From contig NZ_JACHBS010000001.1 of the NCBI RefSeq assembly GCF_014200395.1, forward strand, positions 1,922,001-1,986,000: DNA of 64,000 nt, written 5' to 3'. The position numbers and the translations under genes are program-made. The notes below the pieces were generated by a model. It was not told the origin of the DNA and did no database searches. It saw only the letters and a list, made by a program, of their open reading frames with translations. Origin of the DNA: Microcella frigidaquae. Lineage in GTDB: Bacteria; Actinomycetota; Actinomycetes; Actinomycetales; Microbacteriaceae. Below are positions 9,983 through 18,511 of this stretch, one piece after another (within the stretch, counting starts at the first letter, position 1; the number at the start of each line of letters is the position of its first letter).

Positions 9983-10591
9983 ATGCTGGTACTCGTGCCT
10001 TCCGAAACCGCTCTCGACGACGTCGCGCCCGCGGCCGACGTCACGGTCGAGACCACGAATCGTCTGCTGCAGCGGGTCGCCACGGGCGATCAGCGCGCGT
10101 TCGGCGAGCTCTACGACCTGATCGCGCCCCGCATGCTCGGCCTCGTGCGGCATGTGCTGAAGGACCACGCGCAGTCGGAGGAGGTCGTGCAGGAGGTTCT
10201 CCTGGAGATCTGGCAAACCGCTGCCCGCTTCGATCCGAATAAGGGGAAAGCGGTGACCTGGATGCTCACCATGGCCCACCGCCGGGCGATCGACCGCGTG
10301 CGCAGTGCGCAGTCGTCGCGCGACCGGGATACCAGGGTGGGCATCCGCGATCTCGATCGTGACTACGACCAGGTCGCTGAACGGGCGGAGATCCGCCTGG
10401 AACATGAACGAGTGGAGAGGGCCTTGGGCCGACTGACCGAGCTGCAGAGACAGGCCGTCGAGCTTGCCTACTACGGCGGGTACAGCCACAGCGAGGTCTC
10501 CGAGATGCTCGGGGTTCCGATGGGAACCGTGAAGACACGACTGCGCGACGGCATGATCCGTCTGCGCGAAGAACTGGGGGTGGCGTCATGA
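9983..10591 (+). CDS. sigK: ECF sigma factor, SigK-like
   Basis: 202 aa. The sigma-70 region 2 spans about residues 30-95 ([48 protein letters not shown]). Region 4 at the C-terminus contains [18 protein letters not shown] and [11 protein letters not shown]. The pattern and partner match the SigK subfamily. ATG 9983 is preferred over an in-frame start at 9866, which would lie within the upstream hairpin. The stop overlaps the anti-sigma gene (ATGA), so the two are translationally coupled. Confidence 0.9.
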   Translation: MLVLVPSETALDDVAPAADVTVETTNRLLQRVATGDQRAFGELYDLIAPRMLGLVRHVLKDHAQSEEVVQEVLLEIWQTAARFDPNKGKAVTWMLTMAHRRAIDRVRSAQSSRDRDTRVGIRDLDRDYDQVAERAEIRLEHERVERALGRLTELQRQAVELAYYGGYSHSEVSEMLGVPMGTVKTRLRDGMIRLREELGVAS

Positions 10592-11295
10592 GTCGCGACG
10601 ACGACCTGATGCACAACGACCTGATGCACGACGAGGAGTTCGCCGACGTGCGCGCCGCGCTGGGCCTGGCGGTGCCGCCGGTCGCGCCCTCGCCGCAGCT
10701 GAAGCAGAACCTGATGGCGGCGATCGCCGAGACGCCGCAGCTTCCGGCCGAGCCGGTGCTCGCCGCCGTGGCCTCGCCGGTGACGGATGCTGCTGCCGCG
10801 CCGGTCGCCGGCTCGGCGGCTGCTCGGGCGCAGGCGCGCTGGTTCTCGCGGCCGGCGATGCTCGTGACCGCGGCCGCGGCCGCCGTCGCGCTGTTCTTCG
10901 GCGGGGTGTTCGCCGCCGACCTGGTGCGTCCGACGGCGCCGAGCGCCGCCGACCAGCTGGCGACCATCGTCGCCGCCGCCGATGTGACGACGACGACCGC
11001 CGAGGTCGCCGGGGGTGCGACCGCGACGCTCGTGGCGAGCGCGTCGGTCGGCCTGTCGGCGATGGTGTTCGACGGCCTCGACCCGCTGTCGGCCGACGAG
11101 CGCTATGCCCTCTGGTACATCACGGATGGCGTGCCGACGCCGGCGGGCCTGTTCGCCGTCGATGGCGACGGTGCCGTGGTGCAGGTGCTCGAGGGCGCCT
11201 TCGAGGCGGGCACCATCGTCGGGGTGACCGTCGAGCCCGCGTCGGGCAGCCCGGCGCCGACCAGCGACCCGATCGTGGCGATCGCCACGGCCTAG
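10588..11295 (+). CDS. Anti-sigma factor, RskA family
   Basis: 235 aa. A short cytoplasmic N-terminal segment that would hold the sigma factor is followed by one membrane helix (about residues 88-112) and an extracytoplasmic anti-sigma-K domain with the signatures ERYALWYI and PAGLF. It is expected to keep the upstream ECF sigma factor inactive until proteolysed. [11 protein letters not shown] near-duplication lies in the first 15 residues. It overlaps the sigma gene by four bases. Confidence 0.9.
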   Translation: MSRDDDLMHNDLMHDEEFADVRAALGLAVPPVAPSPQLKQNLMAAIAETPQLPAEPVLAAVASPVTDAAAAPVAGSAAARAQARWFSRPAMLVTAAAAAVALFFGGVFAADLVRPTAPSAADQLATIVAAADVTTTTAEVAGGATATLVASASVGLSAMVFDGLDPLSADERYALWYITDGVPTPAGLFAVDGDGAVVQVLEGAFEAGTIVGVTVEPASGSPAPTSDPIVAIATA

Positions 11296-11348
11296 AAGCG
11301 AGAGCCTCGGTGCATCGGCCGAGCGCCACGACCTGAGGCCGTACGACC

Positions 11349-11380
11349 AGAAGGGCCCCGCGCACGCGCGGGGCCCTTCT
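11349..11380 (+). terminator. Strong hairpin after the anti-sigma gene
   Basis: Two 15-base arms starting AGAAGGGCCCC and ending GGGGCCCTTCT are perfectly complementary, with almost no loop. Confidence 0.8.
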
Positions 11381-11432
11381 GCGTGCCCGCGGCGATCATC
11401 CTGTTGCATTATTACTATGTAGTACTTATGCT

Positions 11433-11687
11433 ATGGGCATGGGACGCAAACCGAAGGCCGAGGATCCGGTCTACAGCCGCATCGAGGAGCTGCGCAGCCG
11501 CGCGGGCCTGAGCCGGCAGGAGCTCGCCGACGCCGTAGGCGTGCACTACCAGACGGTCGGGTACCTCGAGCGGGGCGAGTACGCCCCGTCGCTCGCGCTC
11601 GCGCTGCGCATCGCCCAGCTGCTCGGCGTGCCGGTCGAGCAGCTCTTCTCTCTCACGCCCTTCCCCCCGACGACCGAGGAGGTCTGA
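11433..11687 (+). CDS. Small XRE-family helix-turn-helix regulator
   Basis: 84 aa. This is essentially one HTH_3 domain: LSRQELADAVGVHYQTVGYL is the helix-turn-helix, followed by ERGEYAPSLALALRIAQLL. It is of the YozG/short-regulator type usually paired with a membrane protein of unknown role, as here (three bases to the next start). ATGs at 11433 and 11439 are both possible. The AT-rich upstream stretch has ACTA-TG-TAGT, which may be an autoregulatory site. Confidence 0.85.
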   Translation: MGMGRKPKAEDPVYSRIEELRSRAGLSRQELADAVGVHYQTVGYLERGEYAPSLALALRIAQLLGVPVEQLFSLTPFPPTTEEV

Positions 11688-11690
11688 ATC

Positions 11691-12203
11691 ATGTCTGCAA
11701 CCCCCCGATCCCGCCGCAACGAGCAGGCCGTCGCCGAGATGGCCGACAGCGTCATGCGCGACACCCGCTGGGACTGGATGCGCACCCGTGCCGCCCGCCG
11801 CGGGATCGTCGCCCTGATGATCGTGATGCTCATCGCGATCCCGATCGCGTGGCTGACCTTGCCCGCCCTCGCCGCGCTCGGCGTCATCGCCCTCGCGGTG
11901 GTCGTCTGGTGGGCCCTGCGCATGTCAGTTCGCGTGGTCGCCGATCTCCCCGAGGAGTACCTCGACGAACGGCAGGCCCGTGTGCGCGACCGGGCCTACG
12001 TCGACGCCTACCGGTGGTTCGCCGGCATTACGCTGACCGCGGCCACGGCGGCGCTCGTCTGGTTCGTGGTCGTCAGCAGCGATGACGTCGTGGCCCTCGA
12101 GCTCACCTGGGGCGGTGCAATGGCGATCTTCTGGACCTTCGAGGGCTTGGCCCTCACGCTGCCCTCGATCGTGCTGGCGCTGCGGGAGCGCGACCGCACG
12201 TAG
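11691..12203 (+). CDS. Membrane protein of unknown function paired with the XRE regulator
   Basis: 170 aa with four predicted membrane helices in two pairs (about residues 38-58, 60-80, 110-128 and 135-155). A cytoplasmic loop between the pairs carries the motif LPEEYLDERQARVRDRAYVD. This pattern is common in actinobacteria next to short XRE regulators. The genes are three bases apart and surely co-transcribed. The function is not known. Confidence 0.75.
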   Translation: MSATPRSRRNEQAVAEMADSVMRDTRWDWMRTRAARRGIVALMIVMLIAIPIAWLTLPALAALGVIALAVVVWWALRMSVRVVADLPEEYLDERQARVRDRAYVDAYRWFAGITLTAATAALVWFVVVSSDDVVALELTWGGAMAIFWTFEGLALTLPSIVLALRERDRT

Positions 12204-12215
12204 CAGGGGGAACGA

Positions 12216-12250
12216 CGGGGGCCCGGGGTGGTACGCGCCCCGGACCCCCG
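12216..12250. terminator. Bidirectional hairpin between convergent genes
   Basis: CGGGGGCCCGGGG (12216-12228) pairs with CCCCGGACCCCCG (12238-12250) with one mismatch, between the membrane-protein gene and arsC. Confidence 0.7.
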
Positions 12251-12260
12251 TCGCGCGTGC

Positions 12261-12692
12261 TCAGGCGGCCGGAGCCGGGGCGATCTCCGCGATGAGCGCC
12301 TCGACGCGGCCGCGGATCTCATCGCGGATCGCGCGCACCGACTCGATGCCCTGACCGGCCGGGTCCTCCAGCGCCCAGTCCTCGTAGCGCTTGCCCGGAT
12401 AAATCGGGCAGGCGTCTCCGCAGCCCATGGTGATCACGACGTCGGAGTCGACGACCGACTGCACGGTGAGCACCTTCGGCACGTTGTGCGCGATGTCGAT
12501 GCCCTCCTCGGCCATCGCCTCGACGGCGACGGGGTTGATCTGGTCCTTGGGCTCCGAGCCGGCCGACAGCACGGTCACGCGGTCACCCGCGAGGTGCTGC
12601 AGGTAGCCTGCGGCCATCTGCGAGCGTCCGGCGTTGTGCACGCAGACGAACAGCACGGTCGGCTTGGCGGGGGCGGTGTCATGCTTCTTCAT
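12261..12692 (-). CDS. arsC: Arsenate reductase (low-molecular-weight phosphatase fold)
   Basis: 143 aa. The P-loop CVHNAGRS (C-x5-R-S, residues 17-24) is the nucleophile loop that binds arsenate. Two further cysteines in GCGDACP allow the disulfide relay used by thioredoxin- or mycothiol-coupled ArsC enzymes. It reduces arsenate to arsenite in the cytoplasm. The start at 12692 has no ribosome site but a TATACT box seven bases before it. An ArsR-type dyad lies directly upstream. It follows the ArsR-ArsC fusion gene on the same strand by 22 bases. Confidence 0.92.
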   Translation of the reverse strand: MKKHDTAPAKPTVLFVCVHNAGRSQMAAGYLQHLAGDRVTVLSAGSEPKDQINPVAVEAMAEEGIDIAHNVPKVLTVQSVVDSDVVITMGCGDACPIYPGKRYEDWALEDPAGQGIESVRAIRDEIRGRVEALIAEIAPAPAA

Positions 12693-12699
12693 GACTCAA

Positions 12700-12705
12700 A
12701 GTATA
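12700..12705 (-). promoter_or_regulatory. -10 box of arsC, leaderless type
   Basis: TATACT on the minus strand, seven bases before ATG 12692. It overlaps the ATAGA-N6-TCTAT operator. Confidence 0.6.
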
Positions 12706-12718
12706 GACACATATCTAT
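12703..12718. promoter_or_regulatory. ArsR operator of arsC
   Basis: ATAGA-CACATA-TCTAT is the same dyad with the same spacing as the one between arsRC and the aquaporin gene. It overlaps both the arsC -10 box and the stop codon of the fusion gene. Confidence 0.75.
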
Positions 12719-13656
12719 ATGAGTTGGGAAAGGAGGTCGCGGACGCGCCCGTCGATGTCGTCGCGGATGCGTCGAACCGCCTCGAGCGGCTGCCCCGCGG
12801 GGTCATCGACTGCCCAGTCGAGGTAGCGCCGGCCCGGGTAGACCGGGCACGCGTCGCCGCACCCCATCGTGACCACGACGTCGGCGGCGCGGACGACATC
12901 GTCGGTGAGGGGTTTCGGGAACTCGCCTCCCAGCGGCACGCCGATCTCGTCGAGCGCGGTCACCACCGCGGGCCGAATCGCATCGATCGGCGCCGAGCCC
13001 GCCGTGCGCACCCGCACCCGGTCGCCGCCGAGGTGCCGCATGATGGCCGCGGCCAGTTGCGAGCGACCGGCGTTCTGGACGCAGACGAACAGCACGTCGA
13101 TCGGCGCGCCGGCCTCTCGTCGTCGTTCGTCCCTCGCCGTCCCCGCGCTCCGCTGCTGCGCGCTCAACCGCTCGGCGGCGAACTGCGCGGTCGCCGACGG
13201 CAGTGCCCGTCCCGCACCATCCCGCTCGCGGAGCAGGTCATAGCTCTCGAGCACCACCCGCTGCACGGTCTCGCGCGAGAACGTGCCGGCGAAGCGCGTG
13301 CCGAGATCGTCAATGATGCGCCCGAGAAGGGCGCCGCTCACGGCCGAGTCGCCGACGGGTGCCGCCCACTCCTCGAGGCGCGTGGCCACCTGCTCGGGAA
13401 GCGCGTACCAGACCTCGCGACCGCGCGGCGTCCGGTCGAGCAGGCCCGCCTCGTGCAGCACCCGCAGGTGATGCGAGACCGTCGGCTGCCGGAGCGCGAG
13501 CGCATCGGTGAGCCGCCCGACGGTGAGCGCCCGATCGGGCGCGTCCAGCAGCAACCGGACGATCGCGCCGCGGGTCGCATCGCCGAGGGCGGCGAGCTCC
13601 GGCGCGAGCGGCTCCGGGGATCGCCCCGCGTTCGCCGCCGCTCCTGCCGCTCGCAT
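12715..13656 (-). CDS. ArsR repressor fused to an arsenate reductase domain
   Basis: 313 aa, three parts. Residues about 15-95 are an ArsR winged helix (ALGDATRGAIVRLLL, RQPTVSHHLRVLHEAGLL). Residues about 100-175 are a three-helix segment often found in such proteins. Residues about 187-313 are a full ArsC domain with CVQNAGRS and GCGDACPVYPGRRYLDW. One polypeptide thus may repress the ars genes and reduce arsenate. The metalloid-sensing Cys pair of classical ArsR (ELCVCDL) is not visible in the HTH part, so sensing may involve other residues. The start codon lies inside its own operator. Confidence 0.9.
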   Translation of the reverse strand: MRAAGAAANAGRSPEPLAPELAALGDATRGAIVRLLLDAPDRALTVGRLTDALALRQPTVSHHLRVLHEAGLLDRTPRGREVWYALPEQVATRLEEWAAPVGDSAVSGALLGRIIDDLGTRFAGTFSRETVQRVVLESYDLLRERDGAGRALPSATAQFAAERLSAQQRSAGTARDERRREAGAPIDVLFVCVQNAGRSQLAAAIMRHLGGDRVRVRTAGSAPIDAIRPAVVTALDEIGVPLGGEFPKPLTDDVVRAADVVVTMGCGDACPVYPGRRYLDWAVDDPAGQPLEAVRRIRDDIDGRVRDLLSQLI

Positions 13657-13674
13657 AGACCCAAGTCTATGCGA
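13651..13674. promoter_or_regulatory. ArsR operator between arsRC and the aquaporin gene
   Basis: Perfect 10-bp inverted repeat TCGCATAGAC-CCAA-GTCTATGCGA, with the core ATAGA-N6-TCTAT. It covers the start codon and -10 box of the fusion gene and abuts the aquaporin -10 box, so one repressor dimer could close both promoters. Confidence 0.85.
13664..13669 (-). promoter_or_regulatory. -10 box of the ArsR-ArsC fusion gene, leaderless type
   Basis: TAGACT on the minus strand, seven bases before ATG 13656, within the operator. Confidence 0.6.
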
Positions 13675-13679
13675 TGCCC

Positions 13680-13685
13680 TACAGT
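13680..13685 (+). promoter_or_regulatory. -10 box of the aquaporin gene, leaderless type
   Basis: TACAGT lies six bases before GTG 13692. This favours 13692 over the ATG at 13674, which falls in the operator. Confidence 0.6.
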
Positions 13686-13691
13686 GTGCGG

Positions 13692-14405
13692 GTGACCGAC
13701 CCGCAGCCCGCCGGCCTCCCCACCGCTCCCGCTCCCCGTTCCCTCCCGATCCGGATGCTCGCCGAAGCCCTCGGCAGCGCCGGGCTCGCCGCCACCGTCA
13801 TCGGCTCGGGCATCATGGCGACCCACCTGAGCGACGACCCCGGGGTTCAGCTGCTCATCAATGCCGTCGCCACGGCCGCCGCGCTCGTCGTGCTGATCGT
13901 CGTGCTGGGGCCGGTGAGCGGCGCCCACCTCAACCCCGCGGTCACCGCGGCGCTCGTCGCCGTCGGGCGGGTGCCCGCACGGGAGATCCTGCCCACCGTC
14001 GTCGCGCAGCTCGTCGGCTTCGTCGCGGGCGCCGTGCTCGCCAACCTGATGTTCGGCGGCGCGGCCGTGTCGATCAGCACGACCGAGCGCGCCGGGGTGC
14101 CGCTGCTGCTGGGTGAGGTGGTCGCCACGGCGGGGCTCGTGGCGGTCATCCTGACTCTCGTTCTGCGCGGGCAGGGCAGCTGGGTGCCGGCCGCCGTCGG
14201 CCTGTACATCGGCAGCGCCTACTTCGCCACCAGCTCGACGAGCTTCGCGAACCCTGGCATCACGGTGGGGCGCATGCTCAGCGACTCGTTCGCGGGCATC
14301 GCCCCCGCGAACGCGCCCGCCTTCGTCGGCGCGCAGCTGCTTGGTGCCCTGCTCGGCGTGATCGTCGTGCGGTTCGTGCTCGTGCCGCGGGACGTGAGCC
14401 CCTAG
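13692..14405 (+). CDS. Aquaporin-family channel, probably for arsenite
   Basis: 237 aa, six membrane helices and the two half-helix loops of the MIP family. The first NPA motif is in HLNPAVT (about residue 78). The second is changed to FANPGITVGR (about residue 195), a variant seen in metalloid-associated aquaporins. Next to arsC genes it probably lets arsenite leave the cell, replacing a dedicated ArsB/Acr3 pump, which is absent here. Its stop codon overlaps that of the convergent gene. Confidence 0.85.
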   Translation: MTDPQPAGLPTAPAPRSLPIRMLAEALGSAGLAATVIGSGIMATHLSDDPGVQLLINAVATAAALVVLIVVLGPVSGAHLNPAVTAALVAVGRVPAREILPTVVAQLVGFVAGAVLANLMFGGAAVSISTTERAGVPLLLGEVVATAGLVAVILTLVLRGQGSWVPAAVGLYIGSAYFATSSTSFANPGITVGRMLSDSFAGIAPANAPAFVGAQLLGALLGVIVVRFVLVPRDVSP

Positions 14406-15049
14406 GGCTCGACCGCCTCGAGCCCGCGCTGGCGCGCCAACCGCACGACCGCCTGTGCCAGCTCGTCGCGCGTGCGGCGCATGCCGCCCTTGCCGCTGCC
14501 CGCCCCGCCCGCGAGGCTCCAGGTCTGCAGGGCAGGGCCGGCCAGGTGGTCGAGCGGGTCGCCGCAGTCGAACTGCACGACGACATCGGCCGCGGCCACG
14601 AACTCGGGCGTGATCGGCTTCGGGTACTCCCCGACGGTGCTGACGCCGAGCTCGTCGAGCGACTCGATCACCGCGGGCAGGATGCGCGCCACGGGATCGA
14701 CGCCGGCACTGGCCACCCGCACGCCCGGCGCGACGGCCGCGCGCATCAGCGCCGCCGCGAGCTGCGAGCGTCCGCCGTTGCCCGCGCACACGAACAGGAA
14801 CGACGGGGGCGCGGCGGCCCGGCCCTGCGAGGCCGCGCGCCAGCGCAGCGCTTCGAGCCGGTCGGCCGCGAGCTGCGCGGTCAGCGCCCGGGCGTGCGCC
14901 GTCGGGTGGTCGAGGTGCCGGTAGCGCCGGGCGCTGTCGAGCACCAGCTCGCGCACCTGCTCGACCGGGGCGACGCGGGAGTAGCGGCGCGCCAGCCGCT
15001 CGCTGATGCGGTCGAGCACGTCGAGGGCGCGGGGGGCGTGGAGCGTCAC
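14402..15049 (-). CDS. ArsC-like low-molecular-weight phosphatase-family protein lacking the second cysteine pair
   Basis: 215 aa from GTG 15049, where the homologous part begins; an in-frame start at 15199 would cross the PHO box. An N-terminal three-helix domain (residues 1-80, [22 protein letters not shown]) precedes an ArsC/LMW-phosphatase domain with the P-loop CAGNGGRS. In place of GCGDACP it has FDCGDPLD, so the disulfide relay of ArsC looks broken. It could be a phosphatase or a non-redox paralogue. Its 3' end overlaps the aquaporin gene. Confidence 0.75.
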   Translation of the reverse strand: MTLHAPRALDVLDRISERLARRYSRVAPVEQVRELVLDSARRYRHLDHPTAHARALTAQLAADRLEALRWRAASQGRAAAPPSFLFVCAGNGGRSQLAAALMRAAVAPGVRVASAGVDPVARILPAVIESLDELGVSTVGEYPKPITPEFVAAADVVVQFDCGDPLDHLAGPALQTWSLAGGAGSGKGGMRRTRDELAQAVVRLARQRGLEAVEP

Positions 15050-15138
15050 CGCGGCACCGCGCGCTCGCCCGTCCGTGCGGCGTCGGCACGCATCCGCCCC
15101 GTCGTTGCCCCGGTCATTCCCCCAGTGAACGCGAGAGC

Positions 15139-15156
15139 CGTGAACGCGCGGTGAAC
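15139..15156 (-). promoter_or_regulatory. PHO box upstream of ppk1
   Basis: On the minus strand GTTCACC and GTTCACG are direct repeats 11 bp apart, the spacing of PhoP/RegX3 binding sites in actinobacteria. A third GTTCAC at 15130 is off-register (15 bp). It lies between ppk1 and the divergent ArsC-like gene. Confidence 0.7.
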
Positions 15157-15207
15157 GCCGGGCGACGCCGAGCGGGCAGGCCCGGGTTTCCTGCCACAAT
15201 GGGCGCC

Positions 15208-17400
15208 ATGCAGGAGGACGGGCTGACCGAGGCGGGTTACCAGGTCGACGGCGGCGTGGGCGGCGACTTCCTCGACGACTACGACGAGTCGACGAGCGTC
15301 GACGACGGCACGCTCCCGATCGACCGCTATCTCGACCGCGAGCTGAGCTGGCTGCGGTTCAACCAGCGCGTGCTCGAGCTGGCCGAGGACGACGCGGTGC
15401 CCCTGCTCGAGCGCGCGAACTTCCTCGCCATCTTCGCCAGCAACCTCGACGAGTTCTTCATGGTGCGCGTGGCGGGGCTCAAGCGTCGGATCGTCACCGG
15501 GCTCGCGGTGCCGACCAACACCGGCCGGGCGCCGGCCGACGTGCTCGCCGACATCAACGCGCTCGCGCTCGAGCTGCAGCTGCGGCACGCGCGCGCCTTC
15601 CACGAGCTGGTGAAGCCGGCCCTCGACGACGCGGGCATCCACATCGAGACCTGGGCCGACCTCAACGAGGCCGACCGCGCGCGCGTCGACGAGATCTTCT
15701 CCGCCCAGATCTTCCCCGTGCTCATGCCGCTCGCCGTCGACCCGGCGCACCCGTTCCCCTACATCTCGGGGCTCTCGCTCAACCTGTCGGTGCGGGTGCG
15801 CAACCCGAAGACCGACCGCGTCGAGTTCGCCCGCCTGAAGGTGCCGCAGGTACTGCCGCGCTTCGTGCAGCTGCCCGACGACGGCTCGGGCCGTGTTCGG
15901 TTCCTCACCCTCGAAGACCTCATCTCGAACCACCTCGACGAGCTCTTCCCGGGCATGGAAATCCTCGAGCACCACGAGTTCCGGGTCACCCGCAACGAGG
16001 ACGTCGAGATCGAGGAGGACGAGACCGAGAACCTCATCCAGGCCCTCGAGCGCGAGCTCCTGCGGCGCCGCTTCGGCCCGCCGATCCGCCTCGAAATCAC
16101 CGATGACATGGATGACGTGACCCTCGGCCTGCTGGTGCGCGAGCTCGGCATCACCGAGAACGAGGTGTACCGCCTCCCGGCGCCCCTCGACCTCGGCGGC
16201 CTCTTCGAGGTCGCCAAGCTCGACCGTCCGCACCTGAAGTACCCGAAGCATGTTCCCGTCACGCCGCTGCAGCTGCAGCCGGCCGAGCCGAACGCCGCAC
16301 CCGATGTGTTCGCGTCGATCGCGCGCGGCGACATCCTCGTGCACCACCCCTACGAGTCGTTCGCGACGAGCGTGCAGGCCTTCCTCGAGCAGGCGGCCCG
16401 CGACCCCAACGTGCTCGCCATCAAGCAGACCCTGTACCGCACGAGCGGCGACAGCCCGATCATCGAGGCGCTCATCGACGCCGCCGAGGCCGGCAAGGCC
16501 GTGCTCGCCCTCGTCGAGATCAAGGCCCGCTTCGACGAGCAGAACAACATCGAGTGGGCGCGCAAGCTCGAGAAGGCGGGCGTGCACGTCGTCTACGGCC
16601 TGGTCGGGCTGAAGACGCACTGCAAGCTGGCCCTGGTCGTGCGGCAGGAGAAGAACGGCGAGCTTCGGCACTACGCCCACATCGGCACGGGCAACTACAA
16701 CCCGAAGACGAGCCGCATCTACGAAGACCTGGGGCTGTTCACCGCCGACGACCAGGTCGGCAAAGACCTCACCCGCCTGTTCAACGAGCTCTCGGGATAC
16801 GCGATCGAGAAGAAGTTCAAGCGCCTGCTCGTGGCGCCGCGCTACCTGCGCCGCGGGTTGCTCAAGCACATCCGCACCGAGACCGAGAACGCGCGCGCCG
16901 GGCTGCCCTCGGGCATCCGCATCAAGGTGAACTCGCTCGTCGACGAGGCGATCATCGACGCCCTCTACCGGGCCAGCCAGGCCGGTGTGCCGGTCGACAT
17001 CGTCGTGCGCGGCATCTGCGCCCTCGTTCCGGGGCGGGATGCCCTCAGCGAGACCATCCGCGTGCGCAGCGTGCTCGGCCGCTACCTCGAGCACTCGCGC
17101 ATCTTCGCGTTCCACAACAACGGCGACCCGCAGGTCTACATCGGCAGCGCCGACATGATGCACCGCAACCTCGACCGGCGGGTCGAGGCGCTCATCCGGC
17201 TCACCGACCCCGCCCACCTGGCCTACATCGACGAGCTCTTCACGACCACGATGGCCGGCACGACGGCCTCGTGGCACCTCCAGAGCGACGGCTCGTGGCA
17301 GCGCCACCACCGTGATGAGCACGGTCGGCCGCTCGCCGACCTGCAGAATGTGGTCATGAACCAGGTGACATCACGGCGACGAGGCGCGACGCGCGCATGA
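15208..17400 (+). CDS. ppk1: Polyphosphate kinase 1
   Basis: 730 aa. PPK1 reversibly makes inorganic polyphosphate from ATP. The N-terminal domain begins [17 protein letters not shown]. The two phospholipase-D-like catalytic domains include [13 protein letters not shown] with the ATP-binding region, and [13 protein letters not shown], whose HCK holds the phosphorylated His. [19 protein letters not shown] and the C-terminal [16 protein letters not shown] complete the active site. ATG 15208 is eight bases after a CACAAT box; an earlier ATG at 15199 is possible, and a start at 15151 would lie in the PHO box. The stop overlaps the next gene. Confidence 0.95.
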   Translation: MQEDGLTEAGYQVDGGVGGDFLDDYDESTSVDDGTLPIDRYLDRELSWLRFNQRVLELAEDDAVPLLERANFLAIFASNLDEFFMVRVAGLKRRIVTGLAVPTNTGRAPADVLADINALALELQLRHARAFHELVKPALDDAGIHIETWADLNEADRARVDEIFSAQIFPVLMPLAVDPAHPFPYISGLSLNLSVRVRNPKTDRVEFARLKVPQVLPRFVQLPDDGSGRVRFLTLEDLISNHLDELFPGMEILEHHEFRVTRNEDVEIEEDETENLIQALERELLRRRFGPPIRLEITDDMDDVTLGLLVRELGITENEVYRLPAPLDLGGLFEVAKLDRPHLKYPKHVPVTPLQLQPAEPNAAPDVFASIARGDILVHHPYESFATSVQAFLEQAARDPNVLAIKQTLYRTSGDSPIIEALIDAAEAGKAVLALVEIKARFDEQNNIEWARKLEKAGVHVVYGLVGLKTHCKLALVVRQEKNGELRHYAHIGTGNYNPKTSRIYEDLGLFTADDQVGKDLTRLFNELSGYAIEKKFKRLLVAPRYLRRGLLKHIRTETENARAGLPSGIRIKVNSLVDEAIIDALYRASQAGVPVDIVVRGICALVPGRDALSETIRVRSVLGRYLEHSRIFAFHNNGDPQVYIGSADMMHRNLDRRVEALIRLTDPAHLAYIDELFTTTMAGTTASWHLQSDGSWQRHHRDEHGRPLADLQNVVMNQVTSRRRGATRA

Positions 17401-18377
17401 GCTCCGCATCCGCCCCCGTCGCCACCCGGCCGGCCCAGGCCGACCCGGTGCTCGCCGCCGGAGCCCTCGTCTGGAAGATGGTCGACGGCAAGGCGCGGGT
17501 GCTGCTCGTGCACCGCACGCAGCACAAGGACGTCTCGCTGCCCAAGGGCAAGGTCGACCCGGGCGAGACCCTTCCGCACACCGCCGTGCGCGAGATCGCG
17601 GAGGAGACCGGCTTCGACGTCGTGCTCGGCGCGCCGCTGGGCACGGTCGAGTACGTGCTGCCGAACGGCAAGCCGAAGGTCGTGCACTACTGGTCGGCCG
17701 AGGTCGATCCCGGCCAGGCCGAGCGGCACAGCTACGAGGCCAATGGCGAGATCCGCGCGCTCGAGTGGGTGCCGCTCGCGAAGGCGGCCAAGCGCCTCAG
17801 CTACGCGCACGACGCCGAGATCGTCGAGCGCTTCGCCGCCCAGCTCGATGCGGGGCTCGCCCGCACCTTCGCGCTCATCGTGCTGCGGCACGGCAAGGCC
17901 ATGCCGCACGAGCGGTGGGATGGCCCCGACCACTCGCGCCCCCTGCTGCACCACGGCCTCGAGCAGTCGCAGTCGGTCGCCGGCGGCATCGCCGCCTTCG
18001 GCCCTGAGGTGCTCGTCTCGAGCACGGCGGCGCGCTGCCTGGCGACGATCGCGCCGACCGCGGCAGCCACCGCGCTGCCGGTGAAGCACTCGACCGGCAT
18101 CAGTCAAGACGCCTACTCCGCTGACGGCGCGCGCGTGCAGCGGCAGGTCGCCAAACGGCTCGGGCGCCGTCGTACGGCCGTGCTCTGCAGCCACGGCCCG
18201 GTCATCCCGCAGATCATCGCCGCGGCCGCCGAACTCGCCGGCATCGGCGTGACGCCCGCCGTTCGACGCGGTGCGGCCCTCTCCACCGGGGAGTTCACGG
18301 TCATGCACTTCGCGCGCGAGAGCGAGCATCCGCGCCTGGTCGCGATCGAGACCCACGCTCCCGCCGTCGAGGCGTGA
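17397..18377 (+). CDS. NUDIX hydrolase fused to a histidine phosphatase domain (MutT1-like)
   Basis: 326 aa. The N-terminal Nudix domain has the box [20 protein letters not shown] followed by TG (about residues 49-71). The C-terminal half is a histidine phosphatase domain with the RHG motif in [12 protein letters not shown] and a later CSHGPVIP. This architecture is that of mycobacterial MutT1, which cleaves 8-oxo-(d)GTP and diadenosine polyphosphates. It overlaps ppk1 by four bases (ATGA) and probably belongs to the same phosphate-regulated unit. Confidence 0.9.
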   Translation: MSSASAPVATRPAQADPVLAAGALVWKMVDGKARVLLVHRTQHKDVSLPKGKVDPGETLPHTAVREIAEETGFDVVLGAPLGTVEYVLPNGKPKVVHYWSAEVDPGQAERHSYEANGEIRALEWVPLAKAAKRLSYAHDAEIVERFAAQLDAGLARTFALIVLRHGKAMPHERWDGPDHSRPLLHHGLEQSQSVAGGIAAFGPEVLVSSTAARCLATIAPTAAATALPVKHSTGISQDAYSADGARVQRQVAKRLGRRRTAVLCSHGPVIPQIIAAAAELAGIGVTPAVRRGAALSTGEFTVMHFARESEHPRLVAIETHAPAVEA

Positions 18378-18392
18378 CCGGCTTCGTCCGTC

Positions 18393-18410
18393 GTTAACCT
18401 TCCGTTCACC
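18393..18410 (+). promoter_or_regulatory. PHO box upstream of pstS
   Basis: GTTAACC and GTTCACC are direct repeats 11 bp apart, about 100 bases before the pstS start. This is a classical site for the phosphate-starvation response regulator. Confidence 0.8.
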
Positions 18411-18511
18411 TCGTCGGCGGAGCCTGGTCACCAGCCGTGCTTAGCGTGACACCGCACGGCGTTCCGAGCCGCGCAAGCATTCCTGACACCTATCCCTAGA
18501 AAGGGACCACA

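Noticed and set aside
13338..15089. 583-codon minus-strand frame across the arsenic genes
   Set aside because: It crosses three well-supported genes and has a low-complexity Arg/Ala/Gly-rich translation.
15125..15130. Third GTGAAC copy as part of the ppk1 PHO box
   Set aside because: It lies 15 bp from its neighbour instead of 11, out of helical register.
15151..15207. Upstream start of ppk1
   Set aside because: It falls in the PHO box and adds residues not seen in PPK1 proteins.
15046..17322. 758-codon minus-strand frame opposite ppk1
   Set aside because: Composition is that of a reverse frame (Val/Asp/Arg/His rich) with no domain, while ppk1 is complete on the other strand.
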